From Agrostemma githago (lineage: Eukaryota; Streptophyta; Magnoliopsida; Caryophyllales; Caryophyllaceae), in assembly GCA_958450325.1 (NCBI GenBank), contig OY288241.1, positions 52,586,078 through 52,650,077 on the forward strand: DNA of 64,000 nt, read 5' to 3'. A program made the translations under genes and the position numbers. The notes beneath the pieces were generated by a model. It made no database searches. It worked only from the letters and a program-made list of their open reading frames with translations, and was not told where the DNA came from. Below, piece after piece: positions 11,182-21,126 of this stretch. Positions within the stretch are counted from its first letter, which is position 1. Every line of letters begins with the position of its first letter.

Positions 11182-12585
11182 TCTAATGGAATCACTATGT
11201 AACTATTTTACTCAATAATGTTAAAAGTTCTGTCTATTTATAAAACTTAAATTTCTATGTAAGTTGGGATGAAATGTGTATTCTGTCATGATTTGTATTG
11301 ACAGGAGAAGTCCCAATACACAAGGAAATATATTTACTTATTTGAAGAAAAGATAAACATCAATTATAATGTTTAAATTATGAACTAGGAGGGGAGTTTA
11401 TCACCAAGTTGTTTGGTTTTTTTATATATATCTTGGCACACGTTAGTACCACCATTCTCATTTTGATTTGTTGTGTGTGTTTGCAAAGATATAAAACTAA
11501 AGATCTTACTGTTCGTGTTTTTATTCTATCTTATTGTTAATATTTAATATTTTTAACATTTTTTTTGTAATTGAATCCTTAACTTGAGCTTTTTGATTAG
11601 TGGAAGCTTATTATTCTTTTTTCTGTATTTTAGCTATTTTACTTAAGGAAATGGAAAAAAAAATATCCAGCTTTAAAGAATAATGTCATTCTAATGACCT
11701 TCAAAGTTTACGCTTCTTATGTGGCGTGAGTGTTATTATGTAAAGATTGATGATCTTAGCTGGAATTTTATTATTTAAGATCTTAGATGTATATGCTTAG
11801 TTCAGTAAATGTAGTGTAGATAAGATTTGGGTAAGCAGAGTGCTTAGTTATGTACATTTTCTGTCCACTGTCACCGTATCTCATCGTTCTTCTTTAAACG
11901 ATATGCAGGACTGTCACTGAAATCACAAGAGTTCACTGGTCATGCTTGTTGCGTTCAAGGAATTGCTCTTGTTCTGTAGTGAACTTTCGTAATTGTACTT
12001 GCCTTCGATTATAAGGTGTCGACGACGATTCGAAGTAACTCCATTGACGATAATGAACAACATACATATACATTAGTTAAATGGGGTGCGTGTGAGATGA
12101 TGATACATAAGAAAAAGCACCAACTTGGGGATTTTATATATTATACCCGTATATGATATGGTGGTGACTCTAGTAAAATTTGTCAAAGACTTTATAGATA
12201 TAGAGGAGTTATAGTTTGCTATTTCAATGCTGCGTTATGTGCTGATTCAAGATGAGCTGATTATGATGCTGAATATTTTTGAATGAGTCCCTTTATTTTT
12301 AGTTCCATTTCTCGCCAAATTGAAAATAATATTCATTTTGTTAATTTGGTAAGAACCTGCTGCGGATTTGCACTATTGTTCTAGGCATGTACTCGTCTAT
12401 TATGTTATTTGTCTTGGTTAAAATATTAATTTGATTTTGATTTTTTTTTGCATTGCTTTGTCTTGGTCAATAATCTTTCGAAGATAGCTAACAAGCCTTA
12501 AAGCCATCTACAACGTGGTAAGCATTCATGTCGAGTTGAGACTCCATATGGAAACTATTTGTAATCTTGTACTCCTATATGTAGG

Positions 12586-12683
12586 ACTCCTTCCGGACAT
12601 TATTTTTTGCCCTATTATCCCAATATTTAATTCCTGAGAAGTATTTTAATGAAATGGGGCAAAAAATAGTGTCCGGATGGAGT
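12586..12683. mobile_element. Small Stowaway-like MITE nested in the CACTA element
   Basis: An imperfect inverted repeat of about 28 bp bounds a 98-bp element. The left arm begins ACTCCTTCCGGACATTATTT. The right arm read in reverse begins ACTCCATCCGGACACTATTT. The CTCCNTCCG start is Stowaway-like. The expected TA duplication is not clean. Confidence 0.65.
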
Positions 12684-13130
12684 AGTTAGTAGTCACAAAA
12701 TTTTCTATTTCACTGACTTGATATTTAATTTCCCTGCGTGTAGATAGCATGCACATTCAACAAATACTTTTGGCGATGCATCCAGCTGAAATGAGAAATT
12801 CTCAAACTCAATTTTGGAAGCGAATTTGTCGCATATTCTCGTTAGGATTTAATCCTTTTTTAGACATTTATTTATTGGCGTGAAAGTTATAGTAAAGTAA
12901 CGACGTAGTTTTCAATTTTACTTGTTCGGATGAAATATTCATATTACAATACTTCTTTTCAGTTTGTAATAATGTACTCCGTATTGAATTATATGCTATA
13001 AGAGTTTGTTTGAATATATTTTGTCAAATTGTTGTTGTCTATATGCTTTTTGTGACGTCCACTATTAATCTATACGATTTAATCTAGTCATTGATAAGGG
13101 CGAAAACATTAGTAGTGAAAAATTAGAGTG

Positions 13131-13360
13131 ATGCAAAAAAGCGTCGAGATTTTCTAACCCTTGACGCAAAGAAGTGTAAAAAGCTTTGACAGTAGGAAGT
13201 GCCGAAAGCATTGACGCAACAAATTGTCGGCAAGGTAGACGCCTAAAAGCGTCAAGAATTCTTGACGCCCCAAAAAACCACGCTTTTGGCAAGCGTCGAG
13301 AAATAAAATTTCGACGCTTTTAAGTGAGGAAAATTGCCCAAAAAAGCGTCGAAAAAATGA
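13131..13360. repeat. Sub-terminal repeat zone of the CACTA transposon
   Basis: At least eight GCGTCGA / TTGACGC-like units occur in both orientations (for example near 13140, 13161, 13210, 13229, 13247, 13262, 13294, 13311 and 13345). CACTA transposases are known to bind such sub-terminal motifs near the element ends. Confidence 0.7.
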
Positions 13361-13379
13361 GGGATTTGTAGTAGTGATT

Positions 13380-15141
13380 TAGGAATACTCTTTAAAAGAT
13401 TAAGAAGGGGAATGTTTACCTCGCACTTTTCAAATACCTCGTAGATATCCTTGTCGTGCTCATAACGACGGGTGCGCTTGAGTGCCTCGGGAAAAGGAAC
13501 ATCCGGTTCTGCCGCCGGTGTGGTAGGATTAATTAACTCCTTCTCTTGCACATTCGGAGTTTTCTCACCTTCCTCGATCACTATCTCCTCTTCTTGAACT
13601 ATCGCTTCATTGACCTTCCTCCTCGGCTTGTCGGCCTCCACCAATTGTCTCCCATTCCTTAGAGATACCGCACTCACGTTTTCCTTCGAAAGAATGGTTT
13701 GACTAGGTAATTTCCCCGAATCTCGAGCCTCCAACCTACCAATGGCGGTCGCCATTTGGCCCATTTGAACTTCCAAATTTTGAATGCTAGCTTTGTTCTC
13801 CGTGTGATGTTGAAGAACCGTAGCTTGGAGGTTGGACATTTGGGTGGTCACCGTAGCTTGATTAGCAGCCAAAGCACGTATCATATCTTCGGTGGACATT
13901 TGACCACTAGGTGGAGGCGGAGTAGGAACCGTGTTAGGAATAACTTGTTTCTTAGCAAAGAATTGTTGCTTCGGTTGACCAACTTGATTTCCTTGAGTAA
14001 TTGGTTGGTCTCCTTGACGAGTTCTCCACCTCATGTTGGGATGATCTCTCCATCCGGGATTAAAGGTATTAGAGTAGGGGTCCCATACTCCGTTTACCTC
14101 TTATTGACCTTTTTCATACATGTGAGGGCAACGCTCACTCGGGTGTCCCTTCGTGGAACAAATACCGCACTTCATAACTTGATTTGTTTTTCCCGACATC
14201 ATGTTCTGGGACAAGAGACGTTAAACTATCAACTTTTTGTTCAAGACTCGAGGATGATGAATTACCTATGGGTGCACTCCCCATTTATATTTTCGAGAAA
14301 AATCTCGAGAGCTTTCAGCTAACTCCTGGATAACCTCTATAGCAGCATCTGGACTCTTGTTCATGATCGATCCCCCACATGCCGCATTCACAGTGCGAGC
14401 ATCTTCCACACAAAGACCTCCACAAAAATACATCACAAGGTCTTGAGGATTGTAGCCATGATATGGGCATGTAGCACACAGCTTCTTAAAACGTTCCCAA
14501 TACTCATACATCGTCTCACCATCTCGTTGCTCCGCATTACTTATCTGCTTCTTCAACTGGGAGGCTCGAGATGCCGGAAAGTATTTCTCAAGGAACGCCT
14601 TCTTCATCTTCACCCATGTATCAATACTTGCCGGTGGCAAGTAATATAACCAATCTCTCGCAGAATCCTTCAATGAGAAGGGAAAGGCCCTCAGCTTGAG
14701 TTGCTCATCAGTGACAGATGCCGGTTTCATAGTCAAGCAAACAATATGAAAGTCCGACAAATGCTTATTAGGGTCCTCATCGCTCAGACCATGGAATGTA
14801 GGTAGTTGATGGATCAAATCCGACTTCAATTCGAAAGTGGCATTCGCACCCAACGGTGGGTACGTAATGCACAAAGGTTGTTGTGCAAGGTCGGGTGCTG
14901 TCAGCTGTTTGATTGTGTTGGCCATGATATTCAACTCGTCTTCGGATTCGGATTCGGATTCGGAGGAAACTTCAGTGTTCACGGGATTAATAGGAATATT
15001 GTCGAAAAAATCTAGATCCTCGAATTCCTGCGTTCCAATAACTATTGCTCCCTCTCCGATTCTCTGTGACCTGTGGAAGGTGCGTTCAATCTCTGAGTCG
15101 AATACCTCGAGGTTCAAGTTAGAAGAGCGAGTATTATACAT
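13380..15141 (-). pseudogene. gag region of the Athila-like element, broken
   Basis: The intact N-terminal part (14266-15141, 291 residues) contains an SESESESED acidic stretch and a retrotransposon gag domain. The gag domain shows the expected FPFSLKDSARDWLYYLPPASI, KAFLEKYFP and EYWERFKKLCATCPYHG blocks. Downstream, the frame shifts near 14280. A CCHC zinc knuckle (CGICSTKGHPSERC, about 14115-14160) is encoded in another frame and is followed at once by a stop near 14103. The frame then reopens at about 14034 and runs to the CACTA insertion. At least two frameshifts and one nonsense codon mean no full Gag can be made. Gag would form the particle and bind RNA. MYNTRSSN is the most upstream methionine close to the primer site and is the likely start. 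Confidence 0.8.
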
Positions 15142-15230
15142 AAACTACACAAAATAAAATAAAATAAACTAAAATTAGCCAAAATTAATTAAAAACTACA
15201 CTAGAAAACACAAAAATAATTAATACCGAT

Positions 15231-15248
15231 TCCCCGGCAACGGCGCCA
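15231..15248 (-). other. Primer-binding site, tRNA-Asp type
   Basis: The minus-strand sequence TGGCGCCGTTGCCGGGGA lies five bases inside the 5' LTR. It complements the 3' end of plant tRNA-Asp including CCA, as known for Athila-group elements. It fixes element orientation and the LTR boundary at 15254. Confidence 0.85.
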
Positions 15249-15253
15249 AAATT

Positions 15254-16653
15254 TGACAGGCTAAAGTCGTATGCCTCAAATTACTAATTTATAATCACTT
15301 ATAACCAACAAACTAAAATAATAGTATAATGGAAATAAGGGTCGAACCCACAGGGAATTGGTTTAACTATAACTGCGTACTAATATAGAATGATAAATAA
15401 CTAATTAATTAAACAATAAGAAAGGGGGGTTTTGAATAATTATCTAACAACTAAATCTAATAAAGATGAAAACTTTGACTAAATCAAATGATGAGAAAGA
15501 ACTTAGACCCAAGCACAAATCCACACTCAATAGCGATTGATCATTGTAAGATGATTTCGATTACTAACCTTGACTACTCTATTGTGAATATGAAATTCCA
15601 ATTCTCTTAAGAATAGTTAACTAAAACGAATCCCGTTCTTAATTAACCCTAACCGTAAAGCAACCTAAACAATCCAGTTCTAGGTTCAATTAGACGGAAG
15701 CAATATAGATCTGAGAATTCAATAGAGAATAAATAGCACGTACAATCCAGTCGCACCTTAGATATTTATGTGAATCGCTTCTAATTACTAATATCAACAT
15801 ATCCCGTTCAATATTAATTCCTAGTTGTTACTAATGTAAAGTTAATCAGTAAATCCTACTCAATTAACGATGCTAACGATAGAATGAAGAAATCAAGTAC
15901 TAGTTGCGCATCTAGCAATCAATAACAACATTCATAGATTTAATAACAAAGCAATTCACAATAATCAAGATTAATAATTAAAACATTCAAACTCACAAAC
16001 GATTATCAAGTGCTTCAAAGGCTTAAATCTAAGTAAAGGAAATTAGTTACACATACTTGAAACCGGAAAATTAGGGTTCTTCAGAGTTCTCCCTTTTCTT
16101 CCTCCAATGCAACGTGCAACTTGATGTGATGATAATATCAATAATAATCTCAAACTAAGGCTATATTTAACCTACTAAAAGTTTCCTAATAATAAAATAA
16201 TAATAAAATATCCTAAGGACACTAGTAATACTAATAATAATAAAAACTAGTAATAGAGTTTCCTAAATAATATCAAAGTCTTAAAATATAGCAAATATCA
16301 CGAGATAGGAACGGAATCGCGCATAAAGTTTCAGAACACCACGCGACTCGCCCAACCTTCGCGCGACTCGCGGGAGCGCGCGACTCGCGTGACTCCTGCG
16401 CGACTCGCCTGACGTGTTGTTGCTGCTTCGTGCAATTCCTCGATTCCGTCGTTCTGGGTCTTCAAGTGGGCTTCCTTATTCTTCATGTTTTAGTGGTTCT
16501 TAGCCCAAATCGACGGTCCAATGGTTAGCATCCTCAAAATAGCCTATATTACATTTATACCAAATCGACACAAATGCAATACAAGACAACCGATTTAGCT
16601 CACAAAAGAAACCAAAAAAGGTCGTAATAACTACGACTAAATGCGGCCCATCA
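15254..16653 (-). repeat. 5' LTR of the 3509-16696 element
   Basis: This is a direct copy of 3509-4907 with the same TG...CA ends and scattered substitutions. It carries the same four-copy GCGACTCGC array (16343-16408). Confidence 0.9.
16343..16408 (-). promoter_or_regulatory. GCGA-C-TCGC palindrome array, 5' LTR copy
   Basis: Equivalent of 4597-4662 with all four copies retained between otherwise slightly diverged LTRs. In element direction it lies upstream of the AT-rich TATA-like stretch near 16160. Confidence 0.6.
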
Positions 16654-16696
16654 AATATCCCCACGCTTGAACCTTTACTCGTCCTCGAGTAAAACT
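16654..16696 (-). repeat. 43-bp extension outside the 5' LTR, identical to sequence inside the 3' LTR boundary
   Basis: The sequence AATATCCCCACGCTTGAACC and the following 23 bases occur both at 4908-4950 (internal, covering the polypurine tract) and at 16654-16696 (outside the 5' LTR). The LTR boundary is supported by the TG...CA ends and the purine tract, so this is internal sequence that lies beyond the element's 5' LTR. Confidence 0.75.
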
Positions 16697-18591
16697 AAGG
16701 GTGCAATAAAAGTGAATTAAACAATGCTTAAATGTGCAATAAAACACTTAAACTTTATAATACACACTTAAGGACTAATTAGTGACTAAATCAAAACTAA
16801 GGGTTGACTAGTCCATCTTGATCAAACTTTGGCTTTTTAAGTCAACATAGACCAAGTCAAGATAAAGGAACTCATCTTAAATAATGTACTTGGAATAATT
16901 GAATTTTAATCAAATCTGAAATAATGAAGTTCAAATAATATACTAGTGTACTAACCCGTGAAAATTCACGTGGTTGAGGCATTTTCTTTGACATTAGAAC
17001 ATATCGAAAAAAATTAATAAGCAGTATAACAGAAAGAGGTTATTGTGTGATACATTTTTGAAATTATTGAATTTAGAGAAATAATATTTTTACGGTAGGA
17101 TCAGTATCTAAGTTTAAGAACTCATGTGGATCTGTGGACACAAATTTGACTTGAGATAAATGAAAAAGTATACTTTATGTAGAATCAATAGTTTAGAGAC
17201 GACTTGTTTTATGAAAAGTTTTACCATGAATTACTTGAAAATGATTTTAAATACTGAATGACATATTTGGAGACCATTAACACGAAAAGTAAGAAAGTTG
17301 ATCATGATCCATTATATAATTAAGGTGTCTTCCGTATCTTGTACGAATCAAGTATTTGGAGACCCAGTTACGCCGCTTACCCTGAACCCCCTCTTAGCTG
17401 CCCTGGTTGCAATATAAGGGTGGAATCCTTGTACAACTCCTCACTCAATGTGCCTAATTCTTCAATCAGAAGAAATTAGAACAATAAAAATAAAATTTTC
17501 TTTAGTGAGAATAAAATGTGAATTTGAGGTGAAATTCTCATAACTCAAGATTTAAAACGCATTTAACCAATCTCAAAACTCGAGACTTAATTTCAATACA
17601 ACTTCTGAGTTTTTCTTCCACCTAACTGACCCCATCTAATTTCTTCCTTGTTGTATCACTTCTAAACGACATAGAGATTTAACTAACACAATATGATCAA
17701 ATGATACTATGGTCAATCAATAAATAATACTCCCTCCAAGTTCTTATGATTTCCCCATTTGGTTTTGGGGTAAAAAATAAGGAAGGAAAAATGAGTGGTT
17801 AAAAAAGGAGGAAGAGAGAGAAATGGGTGGTTGAATATAAAACACACATTTATGGCCTAAAGTGGAAAATGGGTAAAAGATCAAACTCAGTCCAAAAAGA
17901 AAAATGGGGCAATGTTAGAAACTCAGATGGAGTAATATTATTATCAATTAATCAATAGTAAGTAACTGAAATATTCAATTAAAATACAAAATCTACCGAC
18001 GATATAAGCTAACAAATATTTATTTAAGAGTATAGCAATATTTTTATACTCTTGGACTATAATATTCATATTTAAAAAATGTTAAATTCATTTTTTTTAA
18101 TTCTTTTATTATTAAATAGTAAAAAATACGGAGTACGTATTAAATTGAACATTTGTTTATATTTTAATTTAAAATATTAACTACTTAATATAAATTCAAA
18201 GATAACTATACTATATAAATATAAATATTTGATCAATTTTAATTTTCATTGACCCAACGATTCGAATTGCGATCCTAAAATATTATCATTACTTAATTTA
18301 TTGTTTTTATTTTTACACCCACTTTTTTGTACCCTCTGTTAATTTTTTAAAACGGAGTGTAAAAGGTAAATGTATCATGTCCAGATACATATTGTCAGGC
18401 GATCTCCCATAACTTTTTTGCTGAGTATATTTTATAGAAGCAGTATTCAACTATTCATATATAAAATGAATTAGAAATAGAGTAGTGTAATACCGATGAA
18501 TAATCACAGGGTTATGTACAACTTTTTGTTGGACAATTTTGTTTAAGACATTTTAGATTTAGTAAGTGTCATAATCAAGAATGTCGGCCAA
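16697..18591. other. AT-rich region without a gene
   Basis: Apart from the Stowaway-like MITE at 17730-17932 I see no coding or RNA gene. The first 250 bases are probably the continuing TGTAACA-ended LTR. A change near 16941 (ATACTAGTGTACTAACCCGTG) looks like the edge of another inserted repeat that I cannot classify. Confidence 0.4.
17730..17932. mobile_element. Stowaway MITE
   Basis: The 203-bp element starts CTCCCTCCAAGTTC and ends with the inverted form GATGGAG. Imperfect terminal inverted repeats reach about 30 bp (the CCCCATTT block is matched by AAATGGGG), and a TA duplication sits on both sides (17728-17729, 17933-17934). The start and the TA target match Stowaway (Tc1/mariner-derived) MITEs. 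Confidence 0.85.
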
Positions 18592-18807
18592 AGATTTACT
18601 TGTAATACACGTAAATGAATGAACGATGTATGAATTATTCAACAAATAACTTGTGAATTTAGATTTTCAATTAATTAGATATAGGAAAGCAGTATAGTTC
18701 CCAAGTGTGAGTTATAGGGAAGCGTGAATTAATTACTCTGCAATTCTCTTGAGCCTAAACAGTATATGTATTGTTTTTATACAATTTTAATTTTAATAAT
18801 GAATATT

Positions 18808-18880
18808 GGAGTGGTGTAGTGCTTAAGGTGTTGGAATTTGGTTTGAAGGTTTTGGGTTCGAAACCCATTGATGCAATTCT
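18808..18880 (+). mobile_element. tRNA-derived SINE-like block (copy 1)
   Basis: GTGGTGTAGTGCTTAAGGTG resembles a pol III A box and GGTTCGAAACC (18855-18865) is a near-perfect B box at the expected distance. There is no full tRNA cloverleaf or CCA, so it is a SINE head, not a tRNA gene. The 3' end is not defined. Confidence 0.6.
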
Positions 18881-18904
18881 TTAAAGTGATTTTTTAGTTG
18901 TGCC

Positions 18905-19559
18905 TAGACCTGACAAAAACTGACCCGACCCAAAAACCTGACCCGAAACCGCCCAAAAAAAACCCAAAAAAACCCGCCCGAAAATGACCGAAACCCGAAA
19001 GTGACCCGATAATAACCCGAATATATTGGGTCAAAACCCGCCCGAACCCGTTACCCGCCCTAAAATAGATAAATTAAAAAATATTGCTTTTATAAACTAA
19101 AGATTCTCAAAAACAGTAAGAAATATTTTTTTATTTTTAAAATTTTAAGAAATAATATTTATATATATATATATATATATATATCTTTAAAATCATATTT
19201 TTATCACATGATTATTATAATGAGAAAAAAAAATCACTAAATCGAGTCAAAATTCGTCTTATATATTCGTACCTCCTATAGAAATAAAATATCAACATAT
19301 ATTAAATAAAACATACCAATATCTTACATTAAATGAGATGATTAAGAAAATTAAGAATAAAAGTGTATTTATGATAAAAAAAAATAAAAAAAATTAATGT
19401 TTTTAGAGTGCGTTAATAACCCGTATTTGACCTGAAACCCGACCCGAAACCCGTATAAACCCGTATTTTTCAAACCCAAAATACACCCGACCCGTATTTT
19501 ACCCAAACCCGTATTGACCAAACTCGAAACCCGACCGCCCGACCCGTTTGACAGGTCTA
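18905..19559. mobile_element. hAT-like non-autonomous element with CCCGA-rich sub-termini
   Basis: The ends are TAGACCTGACAAA at 18905 and the inverted TTTGACAGGTCTA at 19559. They are flanked by an exact 8-bp duplication GTTGTGCC (18897-18904, 19560-19567), the length typical of hAT transposons. Both sub-termini are packed with ACCCGACCCG-type repeats. At 655 bp with no frame it is non-autonomous. Confidence 0.85.
19161..19184. repeat. (AT)n microsatellite
   Basis: About twelve AT units, against about four in the duplicate at 20887-20896. Confidence 0.8.
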
Positions 19560-19567
19560 GTTGTGCC

Positions 19568-20320
19568 TGCTTTGTAAAATTATTTAGTTGTGCTTGCTTT
19601 GTAAAATTATCTTATAGGAAGTAAATTGAATGAAAGAACTTGATTTTCAAATTGTGGATTAAGAAAGCGCCACCTCATTGTTAATAGTGTCTTCTTTAAT
19701 ATATAAGAGATATACACTCGCTATTGATAAGAATAAGTAGGTTGGGTGATTTTTTATTTAAAAGATTCAGTTCCATATCAACTTAAGTTATTAGGATATA
19801 GATTTATTTTGTAACATCAGGCCATATTCCGTAAAATAAAAATATAATATCCGGTAAATATTAGTTTACTTTTTGGTTATAATTTCAGTAGAAAAGAATC
19901 CAGACCGTTTCAAGTAACATTATCAGAAGGTATGTGTCAAATTAATTAGTGTTTTAAAGAATATATAAAAATTGACAGACAAAATAGCATCTGAAATGAA
20001 CAGATTTTTTTTTTAAAGTCAGATCAGGAAAAATGTTTGCAAATATTAAAGGATACGGTAATAGATGCATTAGGAATTCGTATTTTGAATCAGGCATTAA
20101 TTTAGCTGGTATAATGTCCAGGTTAATTCAGTGTGGAGACGGGATTATGAAGAGGGATTGTTCAGCCCAAACTGTGCGGCCCAAGACGTTGAATGGAACA
20201 TATTATAGCTTGATTAGAAAGATAACTTGATTAGAAAGATTTTGCGTAATTACCTAAAATAACTCTGGATTAATGTGGATTGAGTATTTCAGAATGAAGA
20301 CCAATGAGCTGCGCCACCTC
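19568..20320. other. Unique AT-rich spacer between the duplicated blocks
   Basis: The short phrase TTGTGCYTGCTTTGTAAAATTAT occurs twice just after the hAT-like element (19561-19610). No gene recognised. A 65-codon frame at 20033-20230 has no family features. Confidence 0.4.
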
Positions 20321-20534
20321 AGATTTACTTGTAATAAACGTAAATGAATGAACGATGTATGACTTATTCAACAAATAACTTGTGAATTTAGATTTTCAAT
20401 TAATTAGATATAGGAAGCAGTATAGTTCCCAAGTGTGAGTTATAGGGAAGCGTGAATTAATTACTCTGCAATTCTCTTGAGCCTAAACAGTATATGTATT
20501 GTTTTTATACAATTTTAATTTTAATAATGAATAT

Positions 20535-20608
20535 TGGAGTGGTGTAGTGCTTAAGGTGTTGGAATTTGGTTTGAAGGTTTTGGGTTCGAAACCCATTGAT
20601 GCAATTCT
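20535..20608 (+). mobile_element. tRNA-derived SINE-like block (copy 2)
   Basis: Same A-box-like and B-box (GGTTCGAAACC, 20583-20593) arrangement as 18808-18880, present because of the segmental duplication. Confidence 0.6.
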
Positions 20609-20632
20609 TTAAAGTGACTTTTTAGTTGTGCC

Positions 20633-21126
20633 TAGACCTGACAAAAACTGACCCGACCCGAAAACCTGACCCGAAACTTCCCGAAAAAAAACCCGAAAAA
20701 ACCCGCCCGAAAATGACCGAAACCCGAAAGTGACCCGATAATAACCCGAATATATTGGGTCAAAACCCGCCCGAACCCGTTACCCGCCCGAAAATAGATA
20801 AATTAAAAAATATTGCTTTTATAAACTAAAGTTTCTCAAAAACAGTAAGAAATATTTTTTTATTTTTAAAATTTTAAGAAATAATATTTATATATATCTT
20901 TAAAATCATATTTTTATCACATGATTATTATAATGAGAAAAAAAAATCAATAAATCGAGTCAAAATTCGTCATATATATTCGTACCTCCTATAGAAATAA
21001 AATATCAACATATATTAAATAAAACATACCAATATCTTACATTAAATGAGATGATTAAGAAAATTAAGAATAAAAGTGTATTTATGATAAAAAAAAATAA
21101 AGAAAATTAATGTTTTTAAAGTGCGT
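20633..21126. mobile_element. Truncated second copy of the hAT-like element
   Basis: Starts TAGACCTGACAAA after GTTGTGCC, then follows copy 1 up to GTGCGT at 21126. The right terminal repeat and second duplication are absent, so it could not transpose as it stands. Confidence 0.85.

Larger units (their letters stand above)
9225..13376. mobile_element. Non-autonomous CACTA (En/Spm, CMC) transposon
   Basis: The ends are CACTACTACAAATACC at 9225 and the inverted GGATTTGTAGTAGTG at 13376, a 13-bp CACTA-type terminal repeat. A 3-bp ATT duplication flanks them (9222-9224, 13377-13379), as expected for the superfamily. Both ends carry sub-terminal AGCGTCGA/TGACGC-type repeats, dense at 13131-13360, with a palindromic version at 9275-9295. 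The interior (4.15 kb) shows no recognisable transposase. It carries a LINE-like fragment, a poly-C run and a MITE. The insertion breaks the gag-protease frame of the Athila-like host element. Confidence 0.92.
3509..16696 (-). mobile_element. Non-autonomous Athila-like LTR retrotransposon (gag, protease and ATHILA-type ORF; no RT or integrase)
   Basis: Two near-identical direct LTRs (3509-4907 and 15254-16653; I noticed about fifteen differences) flank an internal region read on the minus strand. Order in element direction: 5' LTR, tRNA-Asp-type primer site (15231-15248), gag (15141 to 13380), protease region (9221 to 8296), ATHILA-type ORF (7125 to 5851), polypurine-like tract AAGCGTGGGGATATT (about 4908-4922), 3' LTR. 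No reverse transcriptase, RNase H or integrase coding sequence is present even if the nested CACTA is ignored, so the element must have been mobilised in trans. The 5' LTR carries an odd 43-bp outward extension (16654-16696). I could not define a convincing target duplication; AATAA at 3504-3508 recurs at 16705-16709, a few bases beyond that extension. Confidence 0.85.
18592..19413 (+). repeat. Segmental duplication, copy 1
   Basis: About 0.82 kb is repeated directly at 20321-21126 with few substitutions. It includes a SINE-like block and most of a hAT-like MITE. The copies differ clearly in an AT microsatellite (long at 19161-19184, short in copy 2). Confidence 0.9.
20321..21126 (+). repeat. 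Segmental duplication, copy 2
   Basis: Direct copy of 18592-19413. It ends inside the hAT-like element at the same GTGCGT base block where copy 1 continues, so the right end of the hAT-like element is missing here. Confidence 0.9.

Noticed and set aside
16654..16658. AATAT taken as target duplication partner of AATAA (3504-3508)
   Set aside because: These bases are part of the 43-bp copy of internal sequence, so the similarity is not evidence of a target duplication.
18855..18865. Possible tRNA gene from the A/B boxes (also 20583-20593 and around 38730)
   Set aside because: No cloverleaf with acceptor stem and anticodon arm can be drawn; better explained as SINE heads.
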